A stretch of 64,000 nucleotides of DNA from Bradyrhizobium sp. CER78 (GCF_029846235.1 NZ_JARVWP010000004.1:514247-578246); one strand, 5' to 3'; positions 18,854 through 29,691 are shown, counted from the stretch's first letter. Notes: generated from the letters alone by a model not told the origin. Numbers and translations are program-made.

Positions 18854-19222
18854 TTACTTCTTCTTGCCGGCGATCGCCTTGGCCGGCCCCTTGCGCGTGC
18901 GCGCATTGGTGTGGGTGCGCTGGCCGCGCACCGGCAGACCGCGGCGATGACGCAGGCCGCGATAGCAGCCGAGGTCCATCAGCCGCTTGATGTTGATGCC
19001 GACCTCGCGACGGAGGTCGCCCTCAACCAGATAGTCGCGGTCGATGACTTCGCGGATCTGGAGGACCTCCTGGTCGGTCAACTGGTTGACACGACGATCC
19101 ACGGGGATCTTCACCTTCTCCATGATGTCGGCAGCGTTCTTCTGGCCGATGCCATGGATGTACTGAAGCGCGATCAGGACGCGCTTGTTGGTCGGGATGT
19201 TGACGCCGGCAATACGGGCCAC
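18854..19222 (-). CDS. rpsM: 30S ribosomal protein uS13
   Basis: 122-aa head protein that contacts the P-site tRNA and 50S bridge ([35 protein letters not shown]) with a basic tail ending KAIAGKKK. It is the first gene of the alpha operon, downstream of a promoter candidate at 19378-19406, giving a leader of about 150 nt. infA and rpmJ, which lie here in many bacteria, are absent. Confidence 0.98.
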   Translation of the reverse strand: MARIAGVNIPTNKRVLIALQYIHGIGQKNAADIMEKVKIPVDRRVNQLTDQEVLQIREVIDRDYLVEGDLRREVGINIKRLMDLGCYRGLRHRRGLPVRGQRTHTNARTRKGPAKAIAGKKK

Positions 19223-19377
19223 GGACTTCTCTCCTGTCGCCGCTCCATCACGGATACGGGCTTCTCAAGTTCTTGCTACCTGCGGGCTTGTGTCCACAAA
19301 CGCGAACACGACGCCCACCCCTCGTGTCCTTTGGGGCCCGGCATCGTCATAAAACTATCCGACTTGGATGCGGGGCT

Positions 19378-19406
19378 TATTAAAGGATTCATGTCGGTTT
19401 CGTCAA
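19378..19406 (-). promoter_or_regulatory. Promoter candidate for rpsM-rpsK-rpoA-rplQ
   Basis: TTGACG-N17-TTAATA on the minus strand, immediately downstream of the adk stop (19413) and about 150 nt before rpsM. Hexamer quality and exact 17-bp spacing make it a good sigma70-type site, letting the alpha operon be expressed apart from secY-adk. Confidence 0.6.
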
Positions 19407-19412
19407 CCGCTC

Positions 19413-20291
19413 CTAGCGTTTAGCTCGCTTTTTCGTGAGCTTTTTTGCTGCCTTTTTGGGCGCTTTTACCCCCTTCCGGGCATTCGCAGCGCTGGCGGCC
19501 TTCTTTCCAGCCTTCTTGGCGGCTTTCTTCGTCCCCCTGGTGTTGGAGACCGCCTTGGTGGCCTTCCGGGCTGGTTTGGCGGCCTTCTTGACCGATTTAG
19601 CAGCCTTCTTGGCCGCCTTCTTCGCGGTCTTCTTGGCCGTCTTGGAGGCCTTCGACGCGCTCTTGGCAGCCCGCTTGGGCTCCTCGTGCTCCTTCGGCTC
19701 CAGCGCGCCGAGCGCGGTCAGGATCCGGTTGATCTCGCGGGTGACGTGCTCGATGGTCATCATGCCATCGACCGTCAGCAGCTTCCGCCGTTCCGAATAA
19801 TAGTGAATCAGCGGTTCCGTCATGGAACGGTACTGCGCCAGGCGCTTGGTCAGCACTTCCGGCGTGTCGTCGAGGCGCACTTCCTCGCCGCGCGCACGGG
19901 TTTCCTCGGCACGCTTCTCGACTCGGGCGAGCAGCGCGCTCTCGTTGACGCGCAGCTCAACGACGGCATCAAGCTTCAGGTGCTTCTTCTTGAGCAGTTC
20001 GTCGAGCGCTTCGGCCTGCGGCACGGTGCGCGGGAAGCCGTCGAGAATGAAGCCCTTCTTGGCATCCGCCTCCTCGATTCGGTCGGCGATGATTCCCACC
20101 ACGACCTCGTCGGGAACCAGGCCGCCATTGGCCATGATCTCCTTGGCCTGCAGGCCGACCGGGGTGCCTGCGGCAACCGCCGCGCGCAGCATCTCGCCGG
20201 TCGAGAGCTGAACGATGCCATGCCGGTGCACCAGCCGCTGCGCCTGGGTTCCCTTGCCCGAGCCCGGCGGCCCCAAAAGGATCAATCTCAT
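19413..20291 (-). CDS. adk: Adenylate kinase with histone-H1-like Lys/Ala C-terminal tail
   Basis: 292 aa against about 190-220 for the family. Residues 1-200 are a complete short-LID adenylate kinase interconverting ATP+AMP and 2 ADP: P-loop GPPGSGKGT (8-16), DGFPRT (84-89), [28 protein letters not shown]. Residues from about 205 onward are dominated by Lys and Ala with Ser, Thr, Pro and Arg (repeats such as [16 protein letters not shown]), resembling histone H1 or HU-tail proteins. The frame is continuous and ends KKRAKR. It follows secY as usual in the spc operon. The tail may bind nucleic acid or ribosomes. Confidence 0.96.
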   Translation of the reverse strand: MRLILLGPPGSGKGTQAQRLVHRHGIVQLSTGEMLRAAVAAGTPVGLQAKEIMANGGLVPDEVVVGIIADRIEEADAKKGFILDGFPRTVPQAEALDELLKKKHLKLDAVVELRVNESALLARVEKRAEETRARGEEVRLDDTPEVLTKRLAQYRSMTEPLIHYYSERRKLLTVDGMMTIEHVTREINRILTALGALEPKEHEEPKRAAKSASKASKTAKKTAKKAAKKAAKSVKKAAKPARKATKAVSNTRGTKKAAKKAGKKAASAANARKGVKAPKKAAKKLTKKRAKR

Positions 20292-20362
20292 ATCTGTTTC
20301 GCCCCCCGGCTAGGTGGGCGACGTCCGCACACCTGTGTTTTGAGTTCGAAGCCGCGCCGCAA

Positions 20363-21697
20363 TCAGCGGCGGCGGCCTCCCCTGAGCTTCGACTTCCTGA
20401 TCAGCCCTTCATACTGATGAGCGAGCAGATAGCCTTGCACCTGCGACACCGTGTCCATCGTCACGCTGACGACGATCAGGAGCGAGGTGCCACCAAAGTA
20501 GAACGGGACCGAGGCATAGGAAATCAGAATTTCCGGAATCAGGCAGACGATCGCCAGATAGATCGCGCCGAGCACCGTGATGCGCGACAGCACGTAGTCG
20601 ATATATTCCGCCGTGCGCTCACCGGGCCGGATGCCCGGGATGAAGCCGCCATGCTTCTTGAGATTGTCCGCGGTCTCGGTCGGGTTGAACACGATCGCGG
20701 TGTAGAAGAAGGCGAAGAACACGATCAGCGCCAGATAGAGTAGCAGGAACAGCGGACGGCCGTGGCTGAGCTGGGTGGTGAGCCACTGGAACCACTCCGG
20801 TCCCTTGCCGGCGTTGAAGTTCGCGACCGTGGTCGGCAGCAGCAGCAACGACGAGGCGAAGATCGGCGGAATCACGCCCGAGGTGTTGAGCTTGAGCGGC
20901 AGATGCGAGGACTGGCCCTCGAACATCTTGTTGCCGACCTGGCGCTTCGGATACTGGATCAGCAGCCGGCGCTGGGCGCGTTCCATGAACACGATGAAGG
21001 CGATCACGGCGACCGCCATCACGATGACGATCAGGATCAGGCCGGTCGACATTGCGCCCTGGCGGCCGAGTTCCAGCATGTTGGCGAGCGCCGACGGCAG
21101 CTCGGCGACGATGCCGGACAGGATGATCAGCGAAATACCGTTGCCGATGCCGCGCGAGGTGATCTGCTCGCCGAGCCACATCAGGAACATGGTGCCGCCG
21201 GTCAACGTGATCGCGGTCGAGATCCGGAAGAACATGCCGGGGTCGCTGACGACGTTGCCGGCGCCTTCGAGGCCGATCGCGATGCCGTAGGACTGGAACA
21301 GCGCCAGGATCACCGTCAGATAGCGGGTGTACTGGTTCAGCGTCTTGCGGCCCGCCTCGCCTTCCTTCTTGAGCGCCTCGAGCTGCGGTGACACGGTGGT
21401 CAGCAGTTGCACGATGATCGATGCCGAGATGTACGGCATGATGTTGAGTGCGAAGATCGCCATGCGGTGGATGCCGCCGCCGGCGAACATGTTGAACATG
21501 CCGAGGATGCCGCCGGACTGGCTGCGGAACACCTGCTCCCAGATGTTGGGATCGATGCCGGGCAGCGGGATGTAGGTGCCCAGCCGATAAACAAGCAGCG
21601 CACCCAGGGTGAACCAGATGCGCTTCTTCAGCTCGTCGGCTTTCGCCAGCTGTCCGAAATTGAGGTTGGCGGCAAGTTGTTCGGCTGCTGAGACCAT
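20363..21697 (-). CDS. secY: Preprotein translocase subunit SecY
   Basis: 444-aa, ten-TM channel of the Sec translocon in the inner membrane. Typical blocks are GTYIPLPGIDP (loop before the plug), ALNIMPYISASIIVQLL, GIGNGISLIIL, LPLKLNTSGVIPPIFASSLL and KKHGGFIPGIRPGE. The start at 21697 (MVSAAEQLA) has GGGAG upstream; 24 more in-frame codons upstream look non-coding. It partners with the secE gene at 55495. Confidence 0.98.
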   Translation of the reverse strand: MVSAAEQLAANLNFGQLAKADELKKRIWFTLGALLVYRLGTYIPLPGIDPNIWEQVFRSQSGGILGMFNMFAGGGIHRMAIFALNIMPYISASIIVQLLTTVSPQLEALKKEGEAGRKTLNQYTRYLTVILALFQSYGIAIGLEGAGNVVSDPGMFFRISTAITLTGGTMFLMWLGEQITSRGIGNGISLIILSGIVAELPSALANMLELGRQGAMSTGLILIVIVMAVAVIAFIVFMERAQRRLLIQYPKRQVGNKMFEGQSSHLPLKLNTSGVIPPIFASSLLLLPTTVANFNAGKGPEWFQWLTTQLSHGRPLFLLLYLALIVFFAFFYTAIVFNPTETADNLKKHGGFIPGIRPGERTAEYIDYVLSRITVLGAIYLAIVCLIPEILISYASVPFYFGGTSLLIVVSVTMDTVSQVQGYLLAHQYEGLIRKSKLRGGRRR

Positions 21698-21820
21698 GTT
21701 CGGCTTTCTCCCGGAGCCCGCTTCGCCGACGCCCCAAGAACTCGTTCTATCGGGGCAATCGGCAGACACCGGACATTATCTGGTGCTCGGCCTCGATAAG
21801 TCCATCATTCGATCTGCGGA

Positions 21821-21843
21821 TTGCCCGCGCCGTGCGCGGGCAA
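21821..21843. promoter_or_regulatory. Hairpin in the rplO-secY spacer
   Basis: Perfect 10-bp stem TTGCCCGCGC/GCGCGGGCAA with a 3-nt loop in an unusually long (157 nt) gap between rplO and secY. No T-tract follows, so an attenuator, RNase processing site or repeat remnant is possible. Confidence 0.5.
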
Positions 21844-21854
21844 TGACGCAGATG

Positions 21855-22340
21855 TTACGCCGCCTCGCCTTCTTCCTTGGCGGGGGCCAGGATCTTGACC
21901 GAGCCGCCGGCCTTTTCGACCGCGGCAATGGCCGACTTGGAAGCGCCATGCGCTTCGATGGTCAGCTTGGTCTTGATCTCGCCGCGGCCGAGCAGCCGCA
22001 GGCCGTCCTTGGCGCGGCGCAGCACGCCGGCCTTGACCAGCGTCTCGACGGTCACGGTCTCGCTGGCGTTGACCAGCTTGTTGTCGATCGCTTCCTGCAG
22101 ACGGTCGAGATTGATCTCGGCGAAGTCGAGCCGGAAGATGTTGTTGAAGCCGCGCTTCGGCAGACGGCGATGCATCGGCATCTGGCCGCCTTCGAAACCC
22201 TTGATGCGGACGCCCGAACGCGCGGTCTGGCCCTTGCCGCCGCGGCCCGAGGTCTTGCCCTTGCCGGAACCGATGCCACGGCCGACACGCATGCGCTTCT
22301 TGCGCGAGCCGGCGTTGTCGGCGATATCGCTGAGCTTCAT
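21855..22340 (-). CDS. rplO: 50S ribosomal protein uL15
   Basis: 161 aa. The glycine-rich N-terminus ([22 protein letters not shown]) and [20 protein letters not shown] are diagnostic; the C-terminus ends in an acidic KEEGEAA. It functions in late 50S assembly. It lies 21 nt after rpmD. Confidence 0.98.
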   Translation of the reverse strand: MKLSDIADNAGSRKKRMRVGRGIGSGKGKTSGRGGKGQTARSGVRIKGFEGGQMPMHRRLPKRGFNNIFRLDFAEINLDRLQEAIDNKLVNASETVTVETLVKAGVLRRAKDGLRLLGRGEIKTKLTIEAHGASKSAIAAVEKAGGSVKILAPAKEEGEAA

Positions 22341-22361
22341 CGCCCTTCTCCTTATCTCTGC

Positions 22362-22553
22362 TTACTCGCCGACGACGCGGACGAGATGCTGAACCTTGCT
22401 GATCATGCCGCGAACTTCAGGAGTGTCCTGCAGCTCGGCAACCCGGCCGATCTTGTTGAGCTTGAGGCCGATCAGCGTCGAACGCTGCGAGTGATGGCGG
22501 CGGATCGCGCTGCCGGTCTGCTCGACCTTGATCGTCTTGCTGGCCTTGGCCAT
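22362..22553 (-). CDS. rpmD: 50S ribosomal protein uL30
   Basis: 63 aa with the uL30 pattern ([35 protein letters not shown]). The normal short bacterial form, located between rpsE and rplO as expected. Confidence 0.97.
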   Translation of the reverse strand: MAKASKTIKVEQTGSAIRRHHSQRSTLIGLKLNKIGRVAELQDTPEVRGMISKVQHLVRVVGE

Positions 22554-22592
22554 GACAGTAACTCCGAATAGCGCTTCGAAAAGCGCGCGTTG

Positions 22593-23168
22593 TTATTCCG
22601 CCACCACTTCGGCGTCGCCGCCGACGCGGCGCGACTGCAGGGTGGAGACCTTGATGTTGCGGCGCGCAGCCACCGAGCGCGGCGAATCCTGATGCTTCAG
22701 CGCGTCGAAGGTGGCGCGAACCATGTTGTAGGGATTCGACGAGCCGATCGACTTCGCCACCACGTCCTGGATGCCGAGCGTCTCGAACACCGCGCGCATC
22801 GGGCCGCCGGCGATGATGCCGGTACCCGCCGGAGCGGTGCGCAGATAGACGCGGCCGGCGCCGTGACGGCCGGCGACGTCGTGATGCAACGTGCGGCCTT
22901 CGCGCAGCGCGACGCGGGTCAGGTTGCGCTTCGCCGACTCGGTCGCCTTGCGGATCGCTTCCGGAACTTCGCGCGCCTTGCCGTGGCCGAAACCGACCCG
23001 GCCCTTCTGATCGCCGATCACGACCAGCGCCGCAAAGCCGAAGCGCTTGCCGCCCTTGACGACCTTCGCCACGCGATTGATGTGGACGAGCTTGTCGACG
23101 AACTCGCTGTCGCGCTCCTCGCGCTCCCTGCTCCGTTCGCGTCCGCCGCGTTCGCGTTCACCTGCCAT
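22593..23168 (-). CDS. rpsE: 30S ribosomal protein uS5
   Basis: 191-aa decoding-fidelity protein. The double-stranded RNA-binding core ([41 protein letters not shown]) and C-terminal half ([15 protein letters not shown]) are intact. An Arg/Glu-rich head ([20 protein letters not shown]) extends the E. coli form. The start ATG at 23168 is preferred over an in-frame TTG four codons upstream; neither has a strong ribosome site. Confidence 0.96.
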   Translation of the reverse strand: MAGERERGGRERSREREERDSEFVDKLVHINRVAKVVKGGKRFGFAALVVIGDQKGRVGFGHGKAREVPEAIRKATESAKRNLTRVALREGRTLHHDVAGRHGAGRVYLRTAPAGTGIIAGGPMRAVFETLGIQDVVAKSIGSSNPYNMVRATFDALKHQDSPRSVAARRNIKVSTLQSRRVGGDAEVVAE

Positions 23169-23226
23169 GGTGTTTTCCAATCTCTAGGAGGCTTGCGCCT
23201 CTTTCCTCGTAATCGTTCAAATTCGG

Positions 23227-23586
23227 TTAGAAGCTGAGCCCGCCTTCGCGCGCCGCATCCGCGAGCGCCTTGACGCGCCCGTGATAGATGTAGGCGCCGC
23301 GATCGAACACGACTTCCTTGACACCCTTCTGCGCCGCGCGTTCCGCCAGCAGCTTGCCGACGGCCTTCGCCGCATCGATGTCGGCGCCGGTCTTGCCGGC
23401 GTCGCGCATGGTCTTCTCCAGCGACGAAGCGGAGGCGAGCGTCTCGCCCTTCTGGTCGTCGATGACCTGGGCGTAGATGTGCTTGGACGAGCGGAACACC
23501 GACAGCCGCGGACGGCCGCCTGCCGAGCGGCGAAGCGCAAGGCGCACGCGCTGCTTGCGCCGGGCATTCGTAACCTTGAGTGACAT
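23227..23586 (-). CDS. rplR: 50S ribosomal protein uL18
   Basis: 119 aa; binds 5S rRNA. Blocks [33 protein letters not shown] and [26 protein letters not shown] are diagnostic. It follows rplF by 11 nt. Confidence 0.98.
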   Translation of the reverse strand: MSLKVTNARRKQRVRLALRRSAGGRPRLSVFRSSKHIYAQVIDDQKGETLASASSLEKTMRDAGKTGADIDAAKAVGKLLAERAAQKGVKEVVFDRGAYIYHGRVKALADAAREGGLSF

Positions 23587-23597
23587 GACCGGCTCCG

Positions 23598-24131
23598 TTA
23601 CTTCTTCTTGCCTTCCTTGCGGAAGATGAATTCGTTGGCGTACTTCACGCCCTTGCCCTTGTAGGGCTCCGGCGGACGGTAGGCGCGGATCTCTGCGGCG
23701 ACCTGGCCGACGCGCTGCGGATCGTTGCCGGTGATCGTGATCTCGGTCGGCTTCGGCACCGCGATGGTGATGCCTTCCGGGATCGCGTAGACCACGTCGT
23801 GGCTGTAGCCGAGCGCGAGCTGCAGGTTCTTGCCCTGCATCGCGGCGCGGTAACCTACGCCGGTGATCTCGAGCTTCTTCTCGAAGCCCTTGGTGACGCC
23901 CTCGACGAGGTTGGCGACCTGCGCGCGCGCGGTGCCGTACATCGCCTGCGCACGGTTGGTCTTGACGCGCGGAGCGACCTTGACCTGGCCGTTCTCGAAC
24001 TTCACCTCGACGTCGTCATGCACGACGAACTGAAGCGCGCCCTTCGGCCCCTTCACCTTCACCGTCTGGCCCTCGACAGTCGCCGTCACACCCGACGGGA
24101 TCGTCACCGGCCGCTTGCCGATACGTGACAT
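23598..24131 (-). CDS. rplF: 50S ribosomal protein uL6
   Basis: 177 aa; binds the sarcin-ricin region of 23S rRNA. Two repeated alpha/beta domains with [15 protein letters not shown] at the start and [23 protein letters not shown] at the end, the classical signature. Confidence 0.98.
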   Translation of the reverse strand: MSRIGKRPVTIPSGVTATVEGQTVKVKGPKGALQFVVHDDVEVKFENGQVKVAPRVKTNRAQAMYGTARAQVANLVEGVTKGFEKKLEITGVGYRAAMQGKNLQLALGYSHDVVYAIPEGITIAVPKPTEITITGNDPQRVGQVAAEIRAYRPPEPYKGKGVKYANEFIFRKEGKKK

Positions 24132-24145
24132 CGCAATATCCTTCC

Positions 24146-24544
24146 TCAGAACACCGTGAAGAGAACTTCGCCGCCCACATTGGCGTCGCGCGCCTCGTGG
24201 TCAGCCATGATTCCCTTCGGCGTCGACAACACCGAAATGCCGAGACCGTTGTTCACGCGCGGCAGGTTCTTCACCGAGGCGTAAACGCGGCGGCCCGGCT
24301 TCGACACCCGCTCGATCTCGCGGATCACGGGCTCGCCGTCGAAATACTTCAGCTCGATCTCGAGCTCGCTGCGGCCCGAGGCATGCTCGACGCTGGCGTA
24401 GCCGCGGATGTAACCCTCGGACTTCAGCACTTCGAGCACGTTGGCGCGCATCTTCGAGCCGGGGCTCGAGACCTTGGACTTCGAACGCATCTGCGCGTTG
24501 CGGATGCGGGTGATGAGATCGCTGATCGGATCGTGCGTAGACAT
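24146..24544 (-). CDS. rpsH: 30S ribosomal protein uS8
   Basis: 132 aa, [20 protein letters not shown] start and [22 protein letters not shown] signature near the end. In enterobacteria S8 represses the spc operon by binding near rplE; whether that holds here is not visible. Confidence 0.98.
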   Translation of the reverse strand: MSTHDPISDLITRIRNAQMRSKSKVSSPGSKMRANVLEVLKSEGYIRGYASVEHASGRSELEIELKYFDGEPVIREIERVSKPGRRVYASVKNLPRVNNGLGISVLSTPKGIMADHEARDANVGGEVLFTVF

Positions 24545-24560
24545 TGTTCCGACCCTCCCC

Positions 24561-24866
24561 TTACCAGCTCGACTTCACGAGGCCGGGAACCAGGCCCTTG
24601 GAGCCGAGTTCACGCAGCGCGATGCGCGAGAGCTTGTTCTTGCGATAGTTCGAGCGCGGACGCCCGGTCAGCTCGCAACGGTTGCGGATGCGCGTCGGCG
24701 ACGAGTTGCGCGGCATCTCGGCGAGCTTCAACGTCGCCGCGAAGCGCTCTTCCATCGGCTTGGTCTTGTCGGCGATGATCGCCTTCAGCTTCTCGCGGCG
24801 CGGGCCGGCGTTCTTCGCCATCCGCTTGCGCCGGTTGTTCTTCTCGACTGAACTCTTCTTTGCCAT
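24561..24866 (-). CDS. rpsN: 30S ribosomal protein uS14 (zinc-free type)
   Basis: 101 aa, the long form lacking the CxxC pairs of zinc-binding S14; only one Cys occurs in [21 protein letters not shown]. The normal proteobacterial paralogue, between rplE and rpsH. Confidence 0.98.
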   Translation of the reverse strand: MAKKSSVEKNNRRKRMAKNAGPRREKLKAIIADKTKPMEERFAATLKLAEMPRNSSPTRIRNRCELTGRPRSNYRKNKLSRIALRELGSKGLVPGLVKSSW

Positions 24867-24912
24867 GCTTGGCTCCTGGGTATCCGCGTTTGAGTGGCTT
24901 TGGCTCAGCTAC

Positions 24913-25470
24913 TCACTGCCGGAACGGGAAATTGAAAGCGGTCAACAAGGCACGTGCCTCGTCGTCGGTCTTGGCGGTGGTGCAGACCGTGATGTCCATG
25001 CCACGCGCTTCCGAGACCTTGTCGAAGTCGATCTCGGGGAAAATGATGTGCTCCTTGATGCCGAGCGAATAGTTGCCGCGGCCGTCGAAGCTCTTCGGGT
25101 TCAGGCCGCGGAAGTCGCGGACGCGGGGCAGCGCCACGTTCACCAGGCGGTCGATGAACTCGTACATATGGGCCTTGCGCAGCGTGACCTTGCAGCCGAT
25201 CGGCTGGTTCTCACGCAGCTTGAAGGTCGCGATCGCGATCCGCGAATAGGTCACGATCGCCTTCTGGCCGGCGATCTGGGTCAGCTCGGCGGCGGCGGTC
25301 TCGGCCTTCTTGCGGTCGTTGACGGAGTCGCCCACGCCCATGTTGAGCACGACCTTGTCGAGGCGCGGCACCTGCATCACGTTGGCATAACCGAACTTCT
25401 CGGTCATCATGCCGCGGATCTTCTTGTCGTACTCCGCGCGCAGACGCGGCGTGTAAGCTGTATCAGCCAT
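24913..25470 (-). CDS. rplE: 50S ribosomal protein uL5
   Basis: 185-aa 5S rRNA-binding protein ([74 protein letters not shown]). The start at 25470 ([11 protein letters not shown]) overlaps the 3' end of rplX by 8 nt; the frame runs 34 codons further upstream only because it overlaps rplX. Confidence 0.98.
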   Translation of the reverse strand: MADTAYTPRLRAEYDKKIRGMMTEKFGYANVMQVPRLDKVVLNMGVGDSVNDRKKAETAAAELTQIAGQKAIVTYSRIAIATFKLRENQPIGCKVTLRKAHMYEFIDRLVNVALPRVRDFRGLNPKSFDGRGNYSLGIKEHIIFPEIDFDKVSEARGMDITVCTTAKTDDEARALLTAFNFPFRQ

Positions 25471-25777
25471 CGATCTCTGCTCCCGAGCTCTTGGCAACAC
25501 GAACCTTCTTGCCATCGGCCTGAATCTTGAACCCGATGCGGGTCGGCTTTCCGTCCTTGCCGACATACGCAATGTTGGAAAGGTCGATCGGCATCTCCTT
25601 GGAGATGATGCCGCCTTCCTGGGTCTGGGTCTGCTTCTGGTGACGCTTCACCATGTTGATGCCGCGGACGAGAGCCTTGTTCTCGTCCGGACGCACCTCG
25701 AACACCTCGCCGGTGCGACCCTTGTCGCGGCCGGTGAGCACCATCACCTTGTCGCCCTTGCGGATCTTGGCAGCCAT
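25463..25777 (-). CDS. rplX: 50S ribosomal protein uL24
   Basis: 104 aa; an early 50S assembly initiator. KOW motif [20 protein letters not shown] at the N-terminus. Its ATG overlaps the rplN stop by one base and its 3' end overlaps rplE by 8 nt, implying coupled translation. Confidence 0.98.
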   Translation of the reverse strand: MAAKIRKGDKVMVLTGRDKGRTGEVFEVRPDENKALVRGINMVKRHQKQTQTQEGGIISKEMPIDLSNIAYVGKDGKPTRIGFKIQADGKKVRVAKSSGAEIDG

Positions 25778-26145
25778 CACAGCACCTCCGGCGCGAGCGA
25801 AATGATCTTCATGTGGTTCTTGGCGCGCAGCTCGCGCGGCACCGGCCCGAAGATACGGGTGCCGACCGGCTCGGACTGATTGTTGATTAGCACGGCGGCG
25901 TTGCGGTCGAAACGGATGACCGAACCGTCGGCGCGGCGGATGTCCTTGCGGACCCGGACCACGACGGCCTTCATCACGTCGCCCTTCTTCACCTTGCCAC
26001 GCGGAATGGCTTCCTTGATCGACACAACGATAACGTCGCCCACGGTGGCATAGCGGCGCTTGGAACCTCCAAGAACCTTGATGCACATGACACGGCGTGC
26101 GCCAGAATTATCGGCCACGTCGAGGTTGGTCTGCATCTGAATCAT
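25777..26145 (-). CDS. rplN: 50S ribosomal protein uL14
   Basis: 122 aa, the usual length: [66 protein letters not shown]. It forms an intersubunit bridge. It overlaps rplX by one base (TGATG). Confidence 0.98.
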
Positions 26146-26220
26146 TGATGCACCTCGTCCTCTTTCTGCGCTTTAGCGCGCTCAAAATTTCCCTGAATGA
26201 CTTCGGCCAGGCCGAGGTAA

Positions 26221-26469
26221 TCAGGCCGTTTTCTTGTGTTCGCCCCGGACCACGGTCCAGCGCTTCAGCTTCGAGATCGGCTTCGATTCCTCGATCCAGA
26301 CCATGTCGCCCGGCTTGAACTGGTTGTTCTCGTCGTGCGCGTGGTAGTTCTTGGAACGGCGGATCGTCTTCTTGTAGATCGGGTGGGTGAAGCGGCGATC
26401 GACGCGCACCACGATGGTCTTGGCTTGCTTGTCGCTGACGACCACGCCCTGCAGAGTACGTTTCGGCAT
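26221..26469 (-). CDS. rpsQ: 30S ribosomal protein uS17
   Basis: 82 aa OB-fold protein: [53 protein letters not shown]. Located between rpmC and rplN; the 75-nt spacer to rplN is the classical S10/spc junction, but no promoter was recognised in it. Confidence 0.98.
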   Translation of the reverse strand: MPKRTLQGVVVSDKQAKTIVVRVDRRFTHPIYKKTIRRSKNYHAHDENNQFKPGDMVWIEESKPISKLKRWTVVRGEHKKTA

Positions 26470-26479
26470 AGCTGGCCCC

Positions 26480-26686
26480 TTACTTCTTCTTCGCGCGCAG
26501 CTGCGCGGCGATGGTCTTGATACGAGCGATGTCGCGGCGGGCTTCCCGCATCCGCGACGTGTTCTCCAGCTGCCCGGTGGCGCGCTGGAAACGCAGGTTG
26601 AAGCGTTCCTTCTTCAGGTTCAGGACCGCGTCTTCCCGCTGGTCGTCGCTCATCGCGCGAATGTCTTCAACTTTCATCTCGGCCAT
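26480..26686 (-). CDS. rpmC: 50S ribosomal protein uL29
   Basis: 68-aa helical hairpin near the exit tunnel, with the signature [20 protein letters not shown]. It starts 5 nt after the rplP stop. Confidence 0.97.
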   Translation of the reverse strand: MAEMKVEDIRAMSDDQREDAVLNLKKERFNLRFQRATGQLENTSRMREARRDIARIKTIAAQLRAKKK

Positions 26687-26691
26687 GGCGA

Positions 26692-27105
26692 TTACTCCGC
26701 AATGCGCGCGACGAAGCGCGTCTTGATCGGCAGCTTGGCGGCGGCCAGCGACAGCGCTTCCTTAGCGGTCTGCACCGGCACGCCGTCGATCTCGAACATC
26801 ACGCGGCCCGGCTTGATCCGGACCACCCACAATTCCGGCGCACCCTTGCCGGAGCCCATGCGGACTTCGGCGGGCTTCTTCGACACCGGCACGTCCGGGA
26901 ACACGCGGATCCAGACGCGGCCGGCGCGCTTCATGTGACGGGTCAGCGCGCGGCGGGCGGCTTCGATCTGGCGGGCGGTGACGCGCTCAGGCTCCATCGC
27001 CTTCAGGCCGAACTGGCCGAACGCCAACGTCGCGCCAGAGGTCGCAACGCCGTGGATACGGCCCTTATGCGCCTTCCGGAACTTCGTTTTCTTAGGTTGC
27101 ATCAT
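26692..27105 (-). CDS. rplP: 50S ribosomal protein uL16
   Basis: 137-aa A-site protein ([24 protein letters not shown]-type block replaced by [39 protein letters not shown]). Two adjacent ATG codons at 27105 and 27102 could both start; the family start residue is one of these. Active-site arginine context GSGKGAP is present. Confidence 0.98.
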   Translation of the reverse strand: MMQPKKTKFRKAHKGRIHGVATSGATLAFGQFGLKAMEPERVTARQIEAARRALTRHMKRAGRVWIRVFPDVPVSKKPAEVRMGSGKGAPELWVVRIKPGRVMFEIDGVPVQTAKEALSLAAAKLPIKTRFVARIAE

Positions 27106-27135
27106 GGCTTTAAGCCCTCAAATTCCTGCTTTGCC

Positions 27136-27837
27136 TCAAGCGGCGTCGCGGCGCGAACGCGGCGTGCTGTCGCCCTCGGCCATCTTCTTGTCCTGGGCCA
27201 TCGGATCGTGCTCGAGGATCTCGCCCTTGAAGATCCAGACCTTGACGCCGCAGGTGCCGAAGGTCGTGAACGCGGTGGCAACGCCGTAGTCGACGTCGGC
27301 GCGCAGCGTGTGCAGCGGCACGCGACCTTCGCGATACCACTCCATGCGCGCGATTTCGGCGCCGCCGAGACGGCCCGAGCAGTTGATGCGGATGCCCTCG
27401 GCGCCGAGACGCATCGCCGACTGCACGGCGCGCTTCATGGCGCGGCGGAACGCGACGCGGCGCTCGAGCTGCTGGGCGATCGATTCAGCGACCAGGGTCG
27501 CGTCGAGCTCCGGCTTGCGGATTTCGACGATGTTGATCACGACGTCCGACGAGGTGATGTCGGCCACCTTCTTGCGCAGCTTGTCGATGTCGGCGCCCTT
27601 CTTGCCGATCACGACGCCCGGACGGGCCGAGTGGATCGTCACGCGGCACTTCTTGTGCGGACGCTCGATCACGATGCGGGCGACGGCCGCCTGCTTGAGC
27701 TCCTTGTGCAGGATCTCGCGGATCTTGACGTCTTCGTGCAGGAGCTTGCCGTATTCCTGCTTGCCGGCGAACCAACGGGAGTCCCAGGTCCGGTTGATGC
27801 CGAGACGCAGCCCGATTGGATTGATCTTTTGACCCAT
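27136..27837 (-). CDS. rpsC: 30S ribosomal protein uS3
   Basis: 233 aa; mRNA-entry-tunnel helicase component. [20 protein letters not shown] start, KH domain ([19 protein letters not shown]) and C-terminal [22 protein letters not shown]. It lies downstream of rplV as usual. Confidence 0.98.
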   Translation of the reverse strand: MGQKINPIGLRLGINRTWDSRWFAGKQEYGKLLHEDVKIREILHKELKQAAVARIVIERPHKKCRVTIHSARPGVVIGKKGADIDKLRKKVADITSSDVVINIVEIRKPELDATLVAESIAQQLERRVAFRRAMKRAVQSAMRLGAEGIRINCSGRLGGAEIARMEWYREGRVPLHTLRADVDYGVATAFTTFGTCGVKVWIFKGEILEHDPMAQDKKMAEGDSTPRSRRDAA

Positions 27838-27857
27838 CGTCTTCTCCTGCGCCCTTC

Positions 27858-28244
27858 TTAAGCGCTTGCCTCGGCCTCGACCTGACGAACCACGATCGTC
27901 AGGTGCGAGAACGGTTTGAACACACGGCCCGAACGGCCACGGCCGCGCGGAGCAAAACGCTTCATCACGATGCCGTTGCCGACATGCGCCTCGGCGACGA
28001 TCAGATCGTCGACCTCGAGGTCATGGTTGTTCTCGGCGTTGGCGATCGCCGATTCCAGGCACTTCTTGACGTCGACCGCGATCCGCTTGCGCGAGAACTG
28101 CAGGTCGGCGAGCGCAGCGGACGCCTTGCGGCCGCGGATCAGCTGCGCCACCAGGTTCAGCTTCTGCGGGCTGACGCGCAGCATGCGGGCGACGGCCTTG
28201 GCCTCATTGTCCGCGAGGCTACGTTCGCGCTTTGGTTTGCTCAT
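27858..28244 (-). CDS. rplV: 50S ribosomal protein uL22
   Basis: 128-aa exit-tunnel protein; the long hairpin block [20 protein letters not shown] is intact with no sign of the macrolide-resistance deletions described in this loop. It starts about 10 nt after rpsS. Confidence 0.98.
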   Translation of the reverse strand: MSKPKRERSLADNEAKAVARMLRVSPQKLNLVAQLIRGRKASAALADLQFSRKRIAVDVKKCLESAIANAENNHDLEVDDLIVAEAHVGNGIVMKRFAPRGRGRSGRVFKPFSHLTIVVRQVEAEASA

Positions 28245-28254
28245 CGTCTATTCC

Positions 28255-28533
28255 TCAAGCCTTCTTGGCTTTCTTGTCGCCCGAGTGGCCGTGGAAGGTC
28301 CGGGTCGGCGAGAACTCGCCGAACTTGTGACCCACCATTTCCTCGTTGATCGCCACCGGCACATGCTTCTGGCCGTTGTAGACACCGAAGGTCAGGCCGA
28401 CGAACTGCGGCAGGATGGTGGAGCGGCGGCTCCAGATCTTGATGACGTCGTGACGGCCGGACGCGCGGGCGGCATCTGCCTTCTTGAGCAGAGAACCCTC
28501 GACGAACGGGCCTTTCCAGACTGAACGAACCAT
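28255..28533 (-). CDS. rpsS: 30S ribosomal protein uS19
   Basis: 92 aa: [54 protein letters not shown]. Normal length and context between rplB and rplV. Confidence 0.98.
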   Translation of the reverse strand: MVRSVWKGPFVEGSLLKKADAARASGRHDVIKIWSRRSTILPQFVGLTFGVYNGQKHVPVAINEEMVGHKFGEFSPTRTFHGHSGDKKAKKA

Positions 28534-28545
28534 GTCCGGCGTTCC

Positions 28546-29379
28546 TTACTTCTTCCGCTTGTGGCGGCTGAGGAGAATGAATTTGTTGGTCGACTTGTTG
28601 GTGCGGGTCTTCTTGCCCTTGGTCGGCTTGCCCCACGGAGTAACCGGGTGACGACCGCCCGAGGTACGACCCTCACCACCGCCGTGCGGATGGTCGATCG
28701 GGTTCATGACGACGCCGCGGTTATGCGGACGCCAGCCGAGCCAGCGGGTACGACCGGCCTTGCCGATCGAGATGTTCATGTGATCCGGGTTCGAGACTGC
28801 ACCGATCGTGCCGCGGCAACGGCCGTGCACGAGACGCTGCTCGCCCGAGTTCAGGCGGACGATCACGTAATCCTGGTCGCGGCCGACGATCTGGGCGTAG
28901 GTGCCGGCGGAGCGCGCCAGCTGGCCGCCCTTGCCGATCTTCAGCTCGATGTTGTGCACGATCGTGCCGACCGGCATGTTGCCGAGCGGCATGACGTTGC
29001 CCGGCTTCACGTCGACGTAGTTGCCGGCGACGACGGTGTCGCCCGCGGCCAGACGCTGCGGCGCCAGGATGTAGGCGAGCTCGCCGTCCTGGTACTTGAT
29101 CAGCGCGATGAACGCGGTGCGGTTCGGATCGTACTCCAGCCGCTCCACGACCGCCGGCATGTCCACCTTGTCGCGGCGGAAGTCGACGGTCCGGTAGGCC
29201 TTCTTGTGGCCGCCGCCGCGGAAACGCACGGTGATGCGACCGGTGTTGTTGCGACCGCCATTGCCGAGCTTGCCCTCGGTCAGGGTCTTCACCGGCTTGC
29301 CCTTGTAGAGCGCCGAACGATCGACCATGACCAGCTGGCGCTGGCCCGGCGTCGTGGGATTGTAGGTTTTCAATGCCAT
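28546..29379 (-). CDS. rplB: 50S ribosomal protein uL2
   Basis: 277-aa protein next to the peptidyl-transferase centre. [21 protein letters not shown] and the C-terminal [20 protein letters not shown] block with the conserved histidine are present. It ends with a basic tail, SRHKRKK. Confidence 0.99.
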   Translation of the reverse strand: MALKTYNPTTPGQRQLVMVDRSALYKGKPVKTLTEGKLGNGGRNNTGRITVRFRGGGHKKAYRTVDFRRDKVDMPAVVERLEYDPNRTAFIALIKYQDGELAYILAPQRLAAGDTVVAGNYVDVKPGNVMPLGNMPVGTIVHNIELKIGKGGQLARSAGTYAQIVGRDQDYVIVRLNSGEQRLVHGRCRGTIGAVSNPDHMNISIGKAGRTRWLGWRPHNRGVVMNPIDHPHGGGEGRTSGGRHPVTPWGKPTKGKKTRTNKSTNKFILLSRHKRKK

Positions 29380-29391
29380 CGTCGTTGCGCC

Positions 29392-29691
29392 TTATAGTCC
29401 GGTAGTCACGTCGATGCGGTGGCCCTCTTCCAGGGTCACGATCGCGCGCTTGGTGTCCGACTGCGAGCCGAGATTGCCGCGGAACACCTTGGTCTTGCCC
29501 TTGCGAACGAGCGTGTTGACGCTCTTCACCTTGACGTCGAACAGCTTCTCGACCGCTTCCTTGATCTGCGGCTTGGTCGCCTTGCCGGCGACCTTGAACA
29601 GCACCTTGTTGTGCTCGGAGGCGAGCGTCGCCTTTTCCGTCACGACCGGCGAGATGATGACGTCGTAGTGGCGCGGATCGATGTTCTTCAT
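29392..29691 (-). CDS. rplW: 50S ribosomal protein uL23
   Basis: 99-aa exit-site protein, docking site for trigger factor and SRP ([38 protein letters not shown]). Its ATG overlaps the rplD stop by 4 nt. Confidence 0.98.
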   Translation of the reverse strand: MKNIDPRHYDVIISPVVTEKATLASEHNKVLFKVAGKATKPQIKEAVEKLFDVKVKSVNTLVRKGKTKVFRGNLGSQSDTKRAIVTLEEGHRIDVTTGL

